From assembly GCF_003710935.1 (NCBI RefSeq), contig NZ_RHHS01000015.1, forward strand, positions 186,001 to 250,000: 64,000 nucleotides of DNA, given 5' to 3'. Origin of the DNA: Brevibacillus gelatini (lineage in GTDB: Bacteria > Bacillota > Bacilli > Brevibacillales > Brevibacillaceae). The notes below the pieces were generated by a model. It searched no databases and was not told the DNA's origin. It saw nothing but the letters and a program-made list of their open reading frames with translations. Of the stretch, positions 9,162 through 18,421 are shown piece by piece. The translations under genes were made by a program, and so were the position numbers. The number at the start of each line of letters is the position of its first letter. Position 1 is the first letter of the stretch.

Positions 9162-10472
9162 TTATCTTCTGTTGCCTTCACCCAAGAGGTCTGCCCCCAA
9201 AATTTTCACGTAGCCAATCGAGATCAAGGCGACGCACAAGAAGACAATGACAGCGAGCGCCGAGCCTTCCCCAAAACTCATCTGCGCAAACATCGTTTTG
9301 TAGGCGTAGATGGAAATGGTTTCGGTAGAGTTGGCTGGTCCACCGCCCGTCAACGCGTAAATGAGGTCGAACACGCGGAAGGCATCCAGCGTCCGGAACA
9401 ATAGCGCTACAAGAATCGTCGACTTGAGCATGGGCAGCGTGATGCGGAAAAACTGCTGCAAGCGGCTGGCCCCGTCTACAGAAGCGGCTTCGTACAAGCT
9501 TTGCGGAATCGTCTGCAAGCCGGCAAAGATCAACAGCGCCATGAACGGAGTCGTCTTCCAGACGTCCGCCAAAATGACCGAGAACATTGCGCCTGCCTTT
9601 GTCGAGAGCAGCACGCCCATGTCCGAAACAAGTCCTGTCGCCTCAAACAGATGGGCGACGATCCCGTTTTGTCCGTCGTAGAGAAATTTCCACATCATCG
9701 CGGAAATCACCGTTGGAATGGCCCACGGAATCAGGACAGTTGCGCGGACAAGCCCCCGCCCGCGAAACGGCCGATTGATGAGCAGCGCGATACCCAAGCC
9801 AAGGACAAGCTCAATCGCAACGGAAATGACCGTAAAAAAGAACGTGTTATACAAAGCCGCCCACATGCGGTTGTCGGTCAAAAACTGCTTGTAGTAGGTG
9901 AAGCCAACGTAGTTCGGCTCAATGATCGAGGATTTGATTCCCGACACGACACCGACGGCCCCCTCGGGCTTGGACAACTGCTTTTGCGCGCCGAGCTCCA
10001 GGAGCGTCGACTCTGCTGTCGCCAAGGTAGTCCGTATGGTTTCGGTCTGCTCGGCCGAGAGTGTCACGTACTTCAGTTCGGCGGGCACTGGCTTGAATTC
10101 CAGCAAAAGCTGATCGATAGCTTCATAGCGACTCGCGATCTCGCCTGTCTGGCTGAGGGCAGCATGCATTTGCTCGATCTGCTGCCGGACTGCGTCCAAC
10201 CGTTCCTTCGTTGCCCCTTCGGCTGTCTCCGCCTCTTTTTTCACATAGCGGAGCAAATTGGGCAGCGTGCTGACGTAGCGCTCCATATCCAGACCATACG
10301 AGGAATGGATCTCAGTCTTTGTCGGGTCATTCAGCCGGATGTCGTGCAGACTGATCCAAAATGATCGCATGACAGGCCAAATCGCGATGACAAGTATAAT
10401 CAGCAGTGCGGGAAAAATCAGCAAATAGCCCATCTGCTTTTCCGTAAGGGACCCTTTGTTTTGTCGATTCAT
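9162..10472 (-). CDS. Carbohydrate ABC transporter permease, MalF type with large extracytoplasmic insert
   Basis: A 436-residue permease; usual Firmicute sugar permeases of this class have about 290-310 residues. ATG at 10472 follows GGAGAAGGTGG. The first helix is at about 14-34. Then comes a ~140-residue insert (about 47-190), rich in Glu, Gln and Leu heptads and probably coiled-coil or helical, before NYVGFTYYKQF where ordinary family members resume. The remaining helices and EAA loop (YEAASVDGASRLQQFFRITLP) are normal. The insert sits where E. coli MalF has its P2 domain and would face outside, where it could dock the binding protein. Confidence 0.9.
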   Translation of the reverse strand: MNRQNKGSLTEKQMGYLLIFPALLIILVIAIWPVMRSFWISLHDIRLNDPTKTEIHSSYGLDMERYVSTLPNLLRYVKKEAETAEGATKERLDAVRQQIEQMHAALSQTGEIASRYEAIDQLLLEFKPVPAELKYVTLSAEQTETIRTTLATAESTLLELGAQKQLSKPEGAVGVVSGIKSSIIEPNYVGFTYYKQFLTDNRMWAALYNTFFFTVISVAIELVLGLGIALLINRPFRGRGLVRATVLIPWAIPTVISAMMWKFLYDGQNGIVAHLFEATGLVSDMGVLLSTKAGAMFSVILADVWKTTPFMALLIFAGLQTIPQSLYEAASVDGASRLQQFFRITLPMLKSTILVALLFRTLDAFRVFDLIYALTGGGPANSTETISIYAYKTMFAQMSFGEGSALAVIVFLCVALISIGYVKILGADLLGEGNRR

Positions 10473-10594
10473 CCGTTCACCACCTTCTCCTGATTGAAAG
10501 CCTCGTGGAACTGTGCGAGATCCATTCACTCCCGGGAGAGACATCCTCCCCCGGAAGCGATGCGGACCCGTTCTTGTTTACAGCTTGTCTTCGG

Positions 10595-11923
10595 CTATTT
10601 TTTCATCAGTTCGTTCATTTTTGTTTCCATGTTTTGCACAGCCTGCTCGGCGGATTGTTGTCCGGCGAGTGCCTTGGACACCTCGATCTGGATTACTTCC
10701 GAAATTTTCGGATAAATCGGGGTGGTCGGACGGGAAACAGCAGCGCTGACGCCATCTACGAAATCTTTGTTGGCAAACAACGGGCTTGCCTTTTGCACGT
10801 CAGCATCTTCATACACAGGCAGCAGAGTTGGGGCGAGGCCGCCGTGTACCGCCGAAATTTTTTGTCCCTCGGCTCCTGTCATGAACTTGAGGAATTCCCA
10901 AGCTTCTTTCGGATGTTTGCTGAACTTGTTGATTCCGCCCATCCAGCCGCCGAGTGCGGCTGCAGACCCTGCATCTCCTGCTGGCAGCGGCGCGATTGCC
11001 ACTTTGTCGACGATTTTCGATTGGGCCTGATCCTGCGCCAGTGCGAACTGGTACGGCCAGTTGCGGATAAAGGCCGACTGTCCTTCCAGGAAGGCGGTAT
11101 GCGATTCTGTCTCCATGAAGGTAGTGATGTTGCTTGGCACGAAGTCCGATTGGACGACTTCGATCATTTTCTGCAAGCCTTTGATGGTGGCCGGATTGTT
11201 GATCGCTACATTGCCCTGTTCATCGAGAATTTTGCCGCCGTAAGAGGCAATGAACTCGACGAAGTTGCACACGAGTCCTTCGTATTGCTTCGCTTGCATC
11301 AGGTAGCCGAATTTCGTGCCTCCCTGTCCCTTCGTGGCTTTTGCCTGCGCGATCAATTCATCCCATGTTTTGGGCGGCTCTTGGACCAGGTCTTTGCGGT
11401 AAAACAGCAGTCCGGCATCGATGAACTTCGGCATGGTCCATTGCTGACCACCAAAGTTCCCAGCATCCATCGCCCCTTTGATGTATTTTCCGGTATCGAT
11501 TCCGTCCTGCTCGATCAGGCGGTCGAGCGGAAGCAGATAGCCGGCCTGGGCAAATTCAGCGGGCCAGATGACGTCCAGGTCAAACACGTCGATCTCCGAC
11601 GATTGCGCACTGAACATCGTGACGTACTGGTCGTGGCTCTGTCCGGTATCCGCAGGCATTTCGCGAATCTCTACCTCAATGTTGGGGTGAGCGTTCTGAA
11701 AAGCTTCCACAAGCCTTTTCGTGGAGTCTGTAGAGTCTTTGCCGCGGGCGTAGACGATTTTGACTTTTTCTGCAGGCTGTGACGCAGGTTCTGTGTTGGA
11801 TGTGTCTGTTGTGGGCTGTCCCTGGGCGGGCGCGGATTGTTGCGGAGTGGATGAGCATGCTGCCAAAGAGAGTGCAACCGTCAAGGTAAGTCCCATTGAT
11901 GCAAGTCGTTTCATCACTTTCAT
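10595..11923 (-). CDS. Sugar-binding lipoprotein of ABC transporter
   Basis: A 442-residue extracellular solute-binding protein (family 1, MalE-like). It has a lipoprotein signal: a charged MKVMKR start, hydrophobic stretch and lipobox LAAC with Cys at residue 23, followed by a Ser/Pro/Gln/Thr-rich linker. ATG at 11923 follows GGGGG at 9 bases. The mature region has typical segments such as MFSAQSSEIDVFDLDVIWPAEFA written across the first lobe. It lies at the membrane surface and feeds the two downstream permeases. The ligand is not deducible; the operon's isomerase and dehydrogenase suggest a sugar, polyol or inositol-like compound. Confidence 0.92.
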   Translation of the reverse strand: MKVMKRLASMGLTLTVALSLAACSSTPQQSAPAQGQPTTDTSNTEPASQPAEKVKIVYARGKDSTDSTKRLVEAFQNAHPNIEVEIREMPADTGQSHDQYVTMFSAQSSEIDVFDLDVIWPAEFAQAGYLLPLDRLIEQDGIDTGKYIKGAMDAGNFGGQQWTMPKFIDAGLLFYRKDLVQEPPKTWDELIAQAKATKGQGGTKFGYLMQAKQYEGLVCNFVEFIASYGGKILDEQGNVAINNPATIKGLQKMIEVVQSDFVPSNITTFMETESHTAFLEGQSAFIRNWPYQFALAQDQAQSKIVDKVAIAPLPAGDAGSAAALGGWMGGINKFSKHPKEAWEFLKFMTGAEGQKISAVHGGLAPTLLPVYEDADVQKASPLFANKDFVDGVSAAVSRPTTPIYPKISEVIQIEVSKALAGQQSAEQAVQNMETKMNELMKK

Positions 11924-11994
11924 ACAATTCAACCCCCTATGCTCTTTGTATGAATCTATTTCTTCGCCTGCAGAAGCAGGACAAGAAACCATCG

Positions 11995-13044
11995 TTACAG
12001 TCGGACAGCCTCGCCTGTTTGCGCCGACTGGTAAATCGCCTCGATCAACCGGGTAATGTACAAGGCTTGCTCTGGGGTGCAAAGCGGCTGTGCCTTGCCT
12101 TCGATCGCATCGAGGAAATTGCCGAGCAAGAGAACCCGTTCATTGCATGGCTTTGGCGAAAGCTCCGTCGTTGCCGTCACGCCGCCCCACTCGTGGTACA
12201 GCGTGAGCTTTTCCTCCAGCAAGTCAAACGAGACACCGCCCTCCTGCCCGTACAGTTGCAGGAAAACGTTTTCTTTTTCAATGTGAGAAGCCCAGCTGGC
12301 ATCAAGTGTGAGCGAAAATCCGTTTTCAAACGTAATCATCGCAACGGCCATGTCTTCCACGTCGAATTTGCCGTCATCCACACGTCTTCCCCACTCGGAC
12401 AGTCCACGCTTGTGCGGGCCGAACTGCGCATACGTTTGACCGAGTACAGATACCGGCTTCGGATGACCCAGCAGCCACAAAGTCAAGTCGAGCATATGTA
12501 CCCCGATGTCGATCAAAGGCCCGCCGCCAGCCAGCTCTTTTTGCGTAAACCAGCTTCCCCAGCCAGGGATGCCGTTGCGGCGAACCCAGCCTGTCTTGGC
12601 GTGGTAAATCGTGCCCAGTCTGCCTTCATCCAGCCATGCCTTGACTTGCAGGGCTTGGCTGCGAAAGCGGTTGTTTTGCGCGACCATCAAAATTTTCCCG
12701 GCTTGCTTCGCTGCATCGATCATTTCTTGTGCCTGTCCGGCGTTCAGCGCGATCGGCTTTTCGCACAGCAGGTGCTTGCCTGCGGCCAACGCCTGTTTGG
12801 CAGCTTCGGCATGCAAATAGTTCGGGACGCAGACGATTGCAGCGTCGATCTGCGACTCGGCAAGCATCTCCCGATAATCGGCAAATACGTGCGGAATACC
12901 GTACTGCCGCGCCTTTTCGTTGGCCATATCCGTCGATACATCGGCAATGGCGACAACCTCGGCGCGCGGTTCCCTCCTGGCTGCCTCCAGATGAGCCTGA
13001 GCGATCCCGCCTGCTCCGATGATTCCGATTTTGTGCGTTTGCAT
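11995..13044 (-). CDS. Gfo/Idh/MocA family oxidoreductase
   Basis: A 349-residue NAD(P)-dependent sugar or polyol dehydrogenase. N-terminal Rossmann motif GIIGAGGIAQAH (about 7-18), then the EKPIALN motif (about 94-100) carrying the catalytic Lys, and the C-terminal substrate domain. ATG at 13044 lies 10 bases after GGAGG. It follows the TIM-barrel isomerase by 18 bases. Together they likely oxidise and isomerise the imported compound; the exact substrate is unknown. Confidence 0.9.
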   Translation of the reverse strand: MQTHKIGIIGAGGIAQAHLEAARREPRAEVVAIADVSTDMANEKARQYGIPHVFADYREMLAESQIDAAIVCVPNYLHAEAAKQALAAGKHLLCEKPIALNAGQAQEMIDAAKQAGKILMVAQNNRFRSQALQVKAWLDEGRLGTIYHAKTGWVRRNGIPGWGSWFTQKELAGGGPLIDIGVHMLDLTLWLLGHPKPVSVLGQTYAQFGPHKRGLSEWGRRVDDGKFDVEDMAVAMITFENGFSLTLDASWASHIEKENVFLQLYGQEGGVSFDLLEEKLTLYHEWGGVTATTELSPKPCNERVLLLGNFLDAIEGKAQPLCTPEQALYITRLIEAIYQSAQTGEAVRL

Positions 13045-13062
13045 AGTTGTCACACCTCCCTC

Positions 13063-14031
13063 CTACACCCACCATGGAGTATGAATCGGCTCGCGCAAAA
13101 TGACCTGTTGCAAGTTTTGCACGGCACGCTGGAAGCCTTCCTCGATTGACATGAGCGCATCTTCGTGCTCGATGCTGATGACGTAATCGTAGCCATTCAT
13201 GCGCAGGGCGCTCATCATGTCCGCCCACGTCTGCTGCGAATGTCCGTAGCCGACCGTGCGGAAATACCACGCCCGCTCATTGAGATTGGCGTACGAATTC
13301 ATGTCGGTCAGCCCGTACATGTTCACCTTTTCCTGATCGATATACGTATCCTTTGCATGGAAGTGGTAGATCGCTTTTTCTTTTCCCAATAGTTTGATCG
13401 CCGCTACCGGATCAATGCCTTGCCACCACATATGGCTCGGATCGAAGTTGGCTCCGATGGCGTCTCCGACTTGCTCGCGCAGCTTGAGCAGCGTCCCTGG
13501 CGTATGGACGAGGAAGCCACCGTGCATCTCCAAGGCGACCTTGACCTGATGCGACTTGGCGTAGCCGCCCCACTCCCGCCAGTACGGGATGAGCTTCTCG
13601 TTCCACTGCCAGTTCAGCACGTCGCGATATTCATTCGGCCATGGAGCGACAGGCCAGTTCGGGTACTTCGCGCCTTCGTGATCCCCGGCTGTACCGGAAA
13701 AACAATTGACGACAGGAACCTCCAAAAGCTCAGCCAGCTGGACCGTTTTGACAAACGTATCGTGCGACTGCCGGGCAAAGCTTTTGTCTGGCGAAAGCGG
13801 GTTGCCATGGCAGCTGAGTGCGCTAATCACCAGCCCCCGATCCTCAACGGCTTTGCGGTACGCCCGGCGCTTTTGCTCGCTTTCCAACAGCTCATCAAGC
13901 GGACAATGCGCATTGCCGGGATAGCAACCCGTTCCGATTTCCACCGCCTCCAGTCCCGCCTCCTTCACGTGATCGAGCATGTCCTCAAACGACTTTTCGC
14001 TAAACAGAACGGTAAACACACCGAGCTTCAC
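13063..14031 (-). CDS. Sugar phosphate isomerase/epimerase, AP endonuclease 2-like TIM barrel
   Basis: A 322-residue TIM-barrel protein of the xylose isomerase-like family, which includes inosose dehydratase, tagatose epimerase and related enzymes. Metal-ligand segments typical of the family are visible: EIGTGCYPGN, ALEMHGGF, NFDPSHMWWQ and FHAKDTY. Start is GTG, 7 bases after GGAGG; an out-of-frame ATG overlaps it. Second gene of the LacI-led operon, 55 bases after the regulator. IolE/IolH-like activity is possible but not shown. Confidence 0.88.
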   Translation of the reverse strand: MKLGVFTVLFSEKSFEDMLDHVKEAGLEAVEIGTGCYPGNAHCPLDELLESEQKRRAYRKAVEDRGLVISALSCHGNPLSPDKSFARQSHDTFVKTVQLAELLEVPVVNCFSGTAGDHEGAKYPNWPVAPWPNEYRDVLNWQWNEKLIPYWREWGGYAKSHQVKVALEMHGGFLVHTPGTLLKLREQVGDAIGANFDPSHMWWQGIDPVAAIKLLGKEKAIYHFHAKDTYIDQEKVNMYGLTDMNSYANLNERAWYFRTVGYGHSQQTWADMMSALRMNGYDYVISIEHEDALMSIEEGFQRAVQNLQQVILREPIHTPWWV

Positions 14032-14086
14032 ATGTTTTCCTCCTTCATCATCGCTTTTATCGCTTTCTCGCGCAAAGCTTGCAGAT

Positions 14087-15118
14087 TTATCTATGGGCAG
14101 ATCGTGATGTTTCCTCGTTTATAGCGCTTACACTTTGCCGGATGACGAGATGGTGCGGCACGATGCTCATCCGCTCCACCGGCTCGTTGCGGATTTGCTT
14201 GAGCAGCTGCTCTGCCGCTGCCTTGCCGTACATGAACGGGTCGTTGTGCACGGTCGTCAGCATCGGACGGGTCAAGGAGGCCAGCTCCAGGTTGTCAAAC
14301 CCCATGACCGAGATGTCCTCCGGGACGCGAATCCCGTGGTCGTGCAAGTAGTTGAGCACGCCGACAGCCATCAGGTCTGTGGCGACAAACACGGCGGTCG
14401 GGCGCACGTCTTCCTCCCAGATACGGCGCATGGCTTCATAGCCGCTTTTGGCGGTGAAATCTCCCTCCACGACAAAGCCGTCGTGAATCGGCAGGTCGTG
14501 CGCGCGCATCGCTTTGCGGTATCCGCCCATGCGGTCCAGCCCGCACGGAGGGTCCCACAGCGGACCGGAGACACAGGCGATTTTCCGGTGGCCCTGCGAG
14601 ATGAGATAGGCTGTGGCATCGTAGGACGCTTGGACGTTGTTGACGTTCACGGTCGGGATCTGGTAGCCGGGCAAGTCATGGCCCGTCACGACCATCGGCA
14701 CCTGCATTTCGTGGAGCGTCTGGAAGTTGCTCTCCAAAAAGTGAATGCTGGCGATGATGACGCCATCGAGCTGCTTTTCCTTGAACAGACGCAGATACTT
14801 CAGCTCTTTGTCCACCACCTCGTCCGAGATGGCCAGAAACATGCTGTAGTCGTCGTTGCTAAGCACGCTGTCAATGCCGTACGTGAGATTGGAGTAAAAG
14901 TTGTTGTTGATGTCCGGAATCATGACTCCGATAATTCGGGTCTCCTTGCTGACGAGACTGCGGGCAATCGCATTCGGCTGAAAGCCCGTTTCCTCAACGA
15001 TGCGCAAAACCCGCTCGCGCAGTTCCGGTCTGACTGGTTTGGAGTTGTTCAATACACGCGAGACGGTGGCAATCGAGACGTTGGCGAGTTGAGCAATGTC
15101 TTTTATCGTGACTGGAAT
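14087..15118 (-). CDS. LacI family transcriptional regulator with non-standard start codon
   Basis: A LacI/GalR repressor. The DNA encodes a full helix-turn-helix (TIKDIAQLANVSIATVSRVL) in frame with a normal ligand domain (MIPDINNNFYSNLTYGID). No ATG, GTG or TTG lies in frame before this helix up to the TGA at 15127-15125; the codons there are AAA, ATC, ATT, CCA, GTC. The only in-frame common start, TTG at 15052, would remove the DNA-binding helix. I set the start at ATT (15118), giving 343 residues; ATC is the alternative. No strong ribosome binding site precedes it. It is first in the sugar operon and probably autoregulates through the palindrome at 15145-15160. If the start codon is truly lost, it is a pseudogene. 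Confidence 0.7.
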   Translation of the reverse strand: MPVTIKDIAQLANVSIATVSRVLNNSKPVRPELRERVLRIVEETGFQPNAIARSLVSKETRIIGVMIPDINNNFYSNLTYGIDSVLSNDDYSMFLAISDEVVDKELKYLRLFKEKQLDGVIIASIHFLESNFQTLHEMQVPMVVTGHDLPGYQIPTVNVNNVQASYDATAYLISQGHRKIACVSGPLWDPPCGLDRMGGYRKAMRAHDLPIHDGFVVEGDFTAKSGYEAMRRIWEEDVRPTAVFVATDLMAVGVLNYLHDHGIRVPEDISVMGFDNLELASLTRPMLTTVHNDPFMYGKAAAEQLLKQIRNEPVERMSIVPHHLVIRQSVSAINEETSRSAHR

Positions 15119-15144
15119 GATTTTTCACTCACTTTCTCACATTC

Positions 15145-15160
15145 AGGTAAACGTTTTCCT
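15145..15160. promoter_or_regulatory. LacI/CcpA-type operator before the sugar operon
   Basis: AGGTAAACGTTTTCCT is a 16-base palindrome centred on CG with one mismatched pair. This is the typical LacI-family operator shape, and it also resembles a cre site with two mismatches. It lies 27 bases upstream of the regulator gene. Confidence 0.65.
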
Positions 15161-15262
15161 ACCCCAAAAATAACATCGGATATTATTGTTGTCAATATTC
15201 TGTCACTTTCTCTTTTTCGACTTTTTCTGTCAAATTCAATGCCATTTGTCGAAAAATGCCAC

Positions 15263-15290
15263 AAAAAAACCCAGAGGCTTTCCCCCTGGG
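15263..15290 (-). terminator. Intrinsic terminator of the GAF/PAS kinase gene
   Basis: Minus-strand stem CCCAG (15290-15286) with CTGGG (15274-15270), followed by seven T (15269-15263), about 15 bases after the stop codon. Confidence 0.8.
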
Positions 15291-15304
15291 CTATCTCCAA
15301 AAGC

Positions 15305-18187
15305 TCATGCAAAGGGTGTATATACCGGCAGCGAAATCTCTACCGTCGTCCCCATGTTCCGCTGGCTGCTGATTTTCATGCGCCCTTGATGGGCTTGAAT
15401 GATTTTGTAGCTAATCATCAGGCCAAGACCTGTCCCTTTTTCTTTCGTCGTATAGAACGGCTCGCCCAGCTTTCGGATGCGCTCTTCGTCGATCCCCTCT
15501 CCCTGGTCCTGAATGCTCACAGAAAGGGTGTCTTCGATCTGCTGAAGCTGAATCGTGATGCACCCGCCACTTGACATGGCTTCGATCGCATTTTTTAAAA
15601 TATGGATAAAGACTTGCTTTAACTGATTTTCTTCACAATTGACCATCGCCGCAGTCGCGTCCAGCTCCATCGTAATCTGCACGTTGTTTACAATCGCCTC
15701 GGTTTGCAGCAGCTCGACTACCTGATGCAAGAGCGGCGAGAGGCTGCGCGGCGTAAAGTTGACGGCCTGCGGCTTGGCGAGCACCAGAAATTCGTTCACA
15801 ACCGATTGGATGCGATCCAGCTCGGAGAGGATCGTCTGAAAATACTCCCGCTTGTCATTGCCTTCCAGAATGAATTGGGTAAAGCCGCGAATCGAAGTCA
15901 GTGGATTGCGGATTTCATGGGCAACACCTGCGGCCAGTTGACCGACGACAGACAGCTTTTCCGATTTGCGCAGCAGTTCTTCCGTCTTTTTCAGCTCGGT
16001 AATGTCCCGGCTGATGACCAGCAGACCGTTACGCTTGCCATCCGGGTCAAAGATCGGAACCTTGTACACGTCAAAAATGCGGGTTTCGTCCTGGCTGATC
16101 GATACGCTCCCTTCCAGCCGCACTGGCTTGCCCTCTTCCCACACCTGCCTGTCCGATTCGGCACATTTCAGCAGTGCTCTTTTGTAATGGGGCGACAGTT
16201 GCGCAAGCTCTGCATTGGTCTTCCCCCGATAAGAAACGTCCTCCAGCTCAAAAATGCGCAGGCAGCTGTCGTTTGCTTCGATCCAGCGGCCTTCGCCGTC
16301 TTTGTAGCAGACGGAATCCGGCATGGCATTGATTAAAGTCCGCAGCAGCTTTGCATTTTCGATCAGCGCGGCCTCCATCCGCTTGTGCTCCGAGATGTCC
16401 CGCTGCGTCGCTACAAAAGCGAGCAGATTTCCTTCCGCATCCGGGAGCGGCAAAATGAAGGCGCTGACATCGAGCAAACTGCCGTCCTTGCGCTGCCGCA
16501 CCGTCTCATACGACATTACATGGCGACTGCGCACGATTTCCTGCTGCAGCAATTGAAACTCCTCGCGCAAAAAATCGGGAACCGTGGGCAGCGTGTCTCC
16601 GACAACCTCTTGCTCGCTCCACCCGTACATTTGCTCAAAGGCGCGGTTTACCTTGAGAATTTTGAAGTCGACGTCGAGCACAACAATCGAATCCTCTGTA
16701 TTACGCAAATACAGGTCAAGCCGTTCCTTCGTCGCTCGCAAATCCGCCTCGATCTGCTTGTGGCGGGTAATGTCTTTGGCGATCGCGTAAAAGCCGCTGA
16801 TCTCATTGTCCACAAACATCGGAAAGTTGTGAATGCAGACATCGACGCTGTGACCGTTTTTATGTTTGAAAGCGATTTCAAATTCTTGCGGCCGAATCAT
16901 CGCGTCCAGGTCGAACGGACGGGGGTGCTTGTCGGTGCATTCCGACAAAATCAGACTGCGGAGGTTGGTCGCCTGCAAATCTTCGACAGGATAGCCTACC
17001 AATCTCTCCGCCGACGGATTGGCGTCCAAGATGTTGCCCTGCAAGTCGCAGCAGATGATTGCCGCAGGGTTGTCTTCAAAAAGCGACCGGTAAAACAACT
17101 CGCTGCGGACGGTTGGCTTGGCCTTCTCTTCCGGCTCGGGCAGCTGTCCCCGTTCGCTGTTCGGTGAAGCAGCGCCTGCATCTACGGACGCGTCTTGCGC
17201 CCCTTTTTCGCAAAAAGCAGGCTCGTAACCGCTCGGCGGGATGGCGTAAACGACAGAGCCGATTGGTTTGCCGCCGTATATATAAGGAATTCGTTCAAAA
17301 CGCCACGTTCCTTTCCGGTGCTCTGCCTCCCACTGCGATTTCGAAACAATCTTCAGTGCTCCTGGCGGTGCGCCGAGCAAATTTTGCTGATGATCGATCC
17401 AGCCTTGCTCGTACAGGGTCTCCGAGGCATGGATGACCTTGCCCCCGCGATCCAGCACCAAAAAAGGGCTGCACCCTGGAGATGACACGAGCTTGTAGAA
17501 GCGCTCCGTCAGGCGCAAACGCTCCTGCTCCAGTTGGTTGCGCAAGTAGTTTTCAACTGTTTGCTTCACGGAGATCACTGTTGCAAGCGACTGGGGATGG
17601 TTGACCCTCCACAAGCCAGTGAGGTTGAACACCCCCAGAATGTCACCGGTAGCAGGGTCGCGAATGGGCGCGGCCGAGCACGTCCATTTTTGCACCTCCT
17701 GACAAAAATGCTCTCCGGCGAACACTTGCACGGGGCTGCCTGTCACCAGCGAAGTCCCGATGGCGTTCGTTCCCGCCCGATTTTCCGCCCAAGAAGAGCC
17801 GAGGACAAAATTCATGTCTTCTGCTTTCAGCATGAGCGACAAATTGCCATCGAGGTGAACAATTTCGCCTGCTGCATTGCAAAACGTGACCAAGTGACCA
17901 GAATCCATCGCAGCTTCCTTCTGCTGATCCAGAAGCGGCTTGAGGATGCGCTGCAGCGAATCATCCTGCCAAAATGCCTCAATCTCTTCCTGCGACAGGG
18001 TGATCGCTGTTTTGTTGGTCAGAGGATGGATGCTTTGCTCCTGACAGCGTTGCCAGGATTCGTACATCAGCGGTCGAATGGCTGGTTTATCATTGATTCC
18101 TGAAACGTATCGTTCCCATTCCAGTTCAAGCTTTACTCTTTCTTCAGAAAGATTAGCAAATCGATCCAGAGCTATCCGCTGATTCAT
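15305..18187 (-). CDS. GAF/multi-PAS sensor histidine kinase
   Basis: A 960-residue soluble kinase. ATG at 18187 follows GGAGGGTGGAGACC. Order: N-terminal MYESWQRC and a GAF-like domain (about 90-220) resembling the sensor part of AcoR/DhaR sigma-54 activators; about four PAS domains (235-315, 365-480, 485-600, 610-730); H-box AHEIRNPLTSI (His about 757); HATPase with N-box KNAIEAM and GEGIDEERIRKLGEPF/GTGLGL (about 840-955). The H-box and GEPFYTTKEKGTGLG pattern resemble sporulation kinases of the KinA/KinE type. No membrane segment is seen. No response regulator is adjacent in an operon; GlnL downstream-upstream context belongs to GlnK. Signal and partner are unknown; feeding a sporulation phosphorelay is possible. 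Confidence 0.9.
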   Translation of the reverse strand: MNQRIALDRFANLSEERVKLELEWERYVSGINDKPAIRPLMYESWQRCQEQSIHPLTNKTAITLSQEEIEAFWQDDSLQRILKPLLDQQKEAAMDSGHLVTFCNAAGEIVHLDGNLSLMLKAEDMNFVLGSSWAENRAGTNAIGTSLVTGSPVQVFAGEHFCQEVQKWTCSAAPIRDPATGDILGVFNLTGLWRVNHPQSLATVISVKQTVENYLRNQLEQERLRLTERFYKLVSSPGCSPFLVLDRGGKVIHASETLYEQGWIDHQQNLLGAPPGALKIVSKSQWEAEHRKGTWRFERIPYIYGGKPIGSVVYAIPPSGYEPAFCEKGAQDASVDAGAASPNSERGQLPEPEEKAKPTVRSELFYRSLFEDNPAAIICCDLQGNILDANPSAERLVGYPVEDLQATNLRSLILSECTDKHPRPFDLDAMIRPQEFEIAFKHKNGHSVDVCIHNFPMFVDNEISGFYAIAKDITRHKQIEADLRATKERLDLYLRNTEDSIVVLDVDFKILKVNRAFEQMYGWSEQEVVGDTLPTVPDFLREEFQLLQQEIVRSRHVMSYETVRQRKDGSLLDVSAFILPLPDAEGNLLAFVATQRDISEHKRMEAALIENAKLLRTLINAMPDSVCYKDGEGRWIEANDSCLRIFELEDVSYRGKTNAELAQLSPHYKRALLKCAESDRQVWEEGKPVRLEGSVSISQDETRIFDVYKVPIFDPDGKRNGLLVISRDITELKKTEELLRKSEKLSVVGQLAAGVAHEIRNPLTSIRGFTQFILEGNDKREYFQTILSELDRIQSVVNEFLVLAKPQAVNFTPRSLSPLLHQVVELLQTEAIVNNVQITMELDATAAMVNCEENQLKQVFIHILKNAIEAMSSGGCITIQLQQIEDTLSVSIQDQGEGIDEERIRKLGEPFYTTKEKGTGLGLMISYKIIQAHQGRMKISSQRNMGTTVEISLPVYTPFA

Positions 18188-18315
18188 GGTCTCCACCCTC
18201 CAGATTAGAAAACTTGGCTGCGGCAAAAAAGTGGGTGCCCGCGATTTTACATGAAATCTTTCGACAATTTCTTGAAATTTCCTTTTTATCAAAAAATTTT
18301 TAGGCATACTTGAGC

Positions 18316-18370
18316 GAAAAAAATAGCCAGTGTGTCTTTTGGTGCTGCTACTGCCGAAAGACACACTGGC
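18316..18370 (-). terminator. Strong intrinsic terminator of glnK-glnL
   Basis: Near-perfect 17-base stem: plus-strand GCCAGTGTGTCTTTTGG (18326-18342) pairs with CCGAAAGACACACTGGC (18354-18370). On the minus strand it is followed by TATTTTTTTC. Confidence 0.9.
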
Positions 18371-18421
18371 CAGCTTTTCGATGCGGGCACTGAGCGGAGG
18401 CCGGAAAAGAAGCCGTATGTT

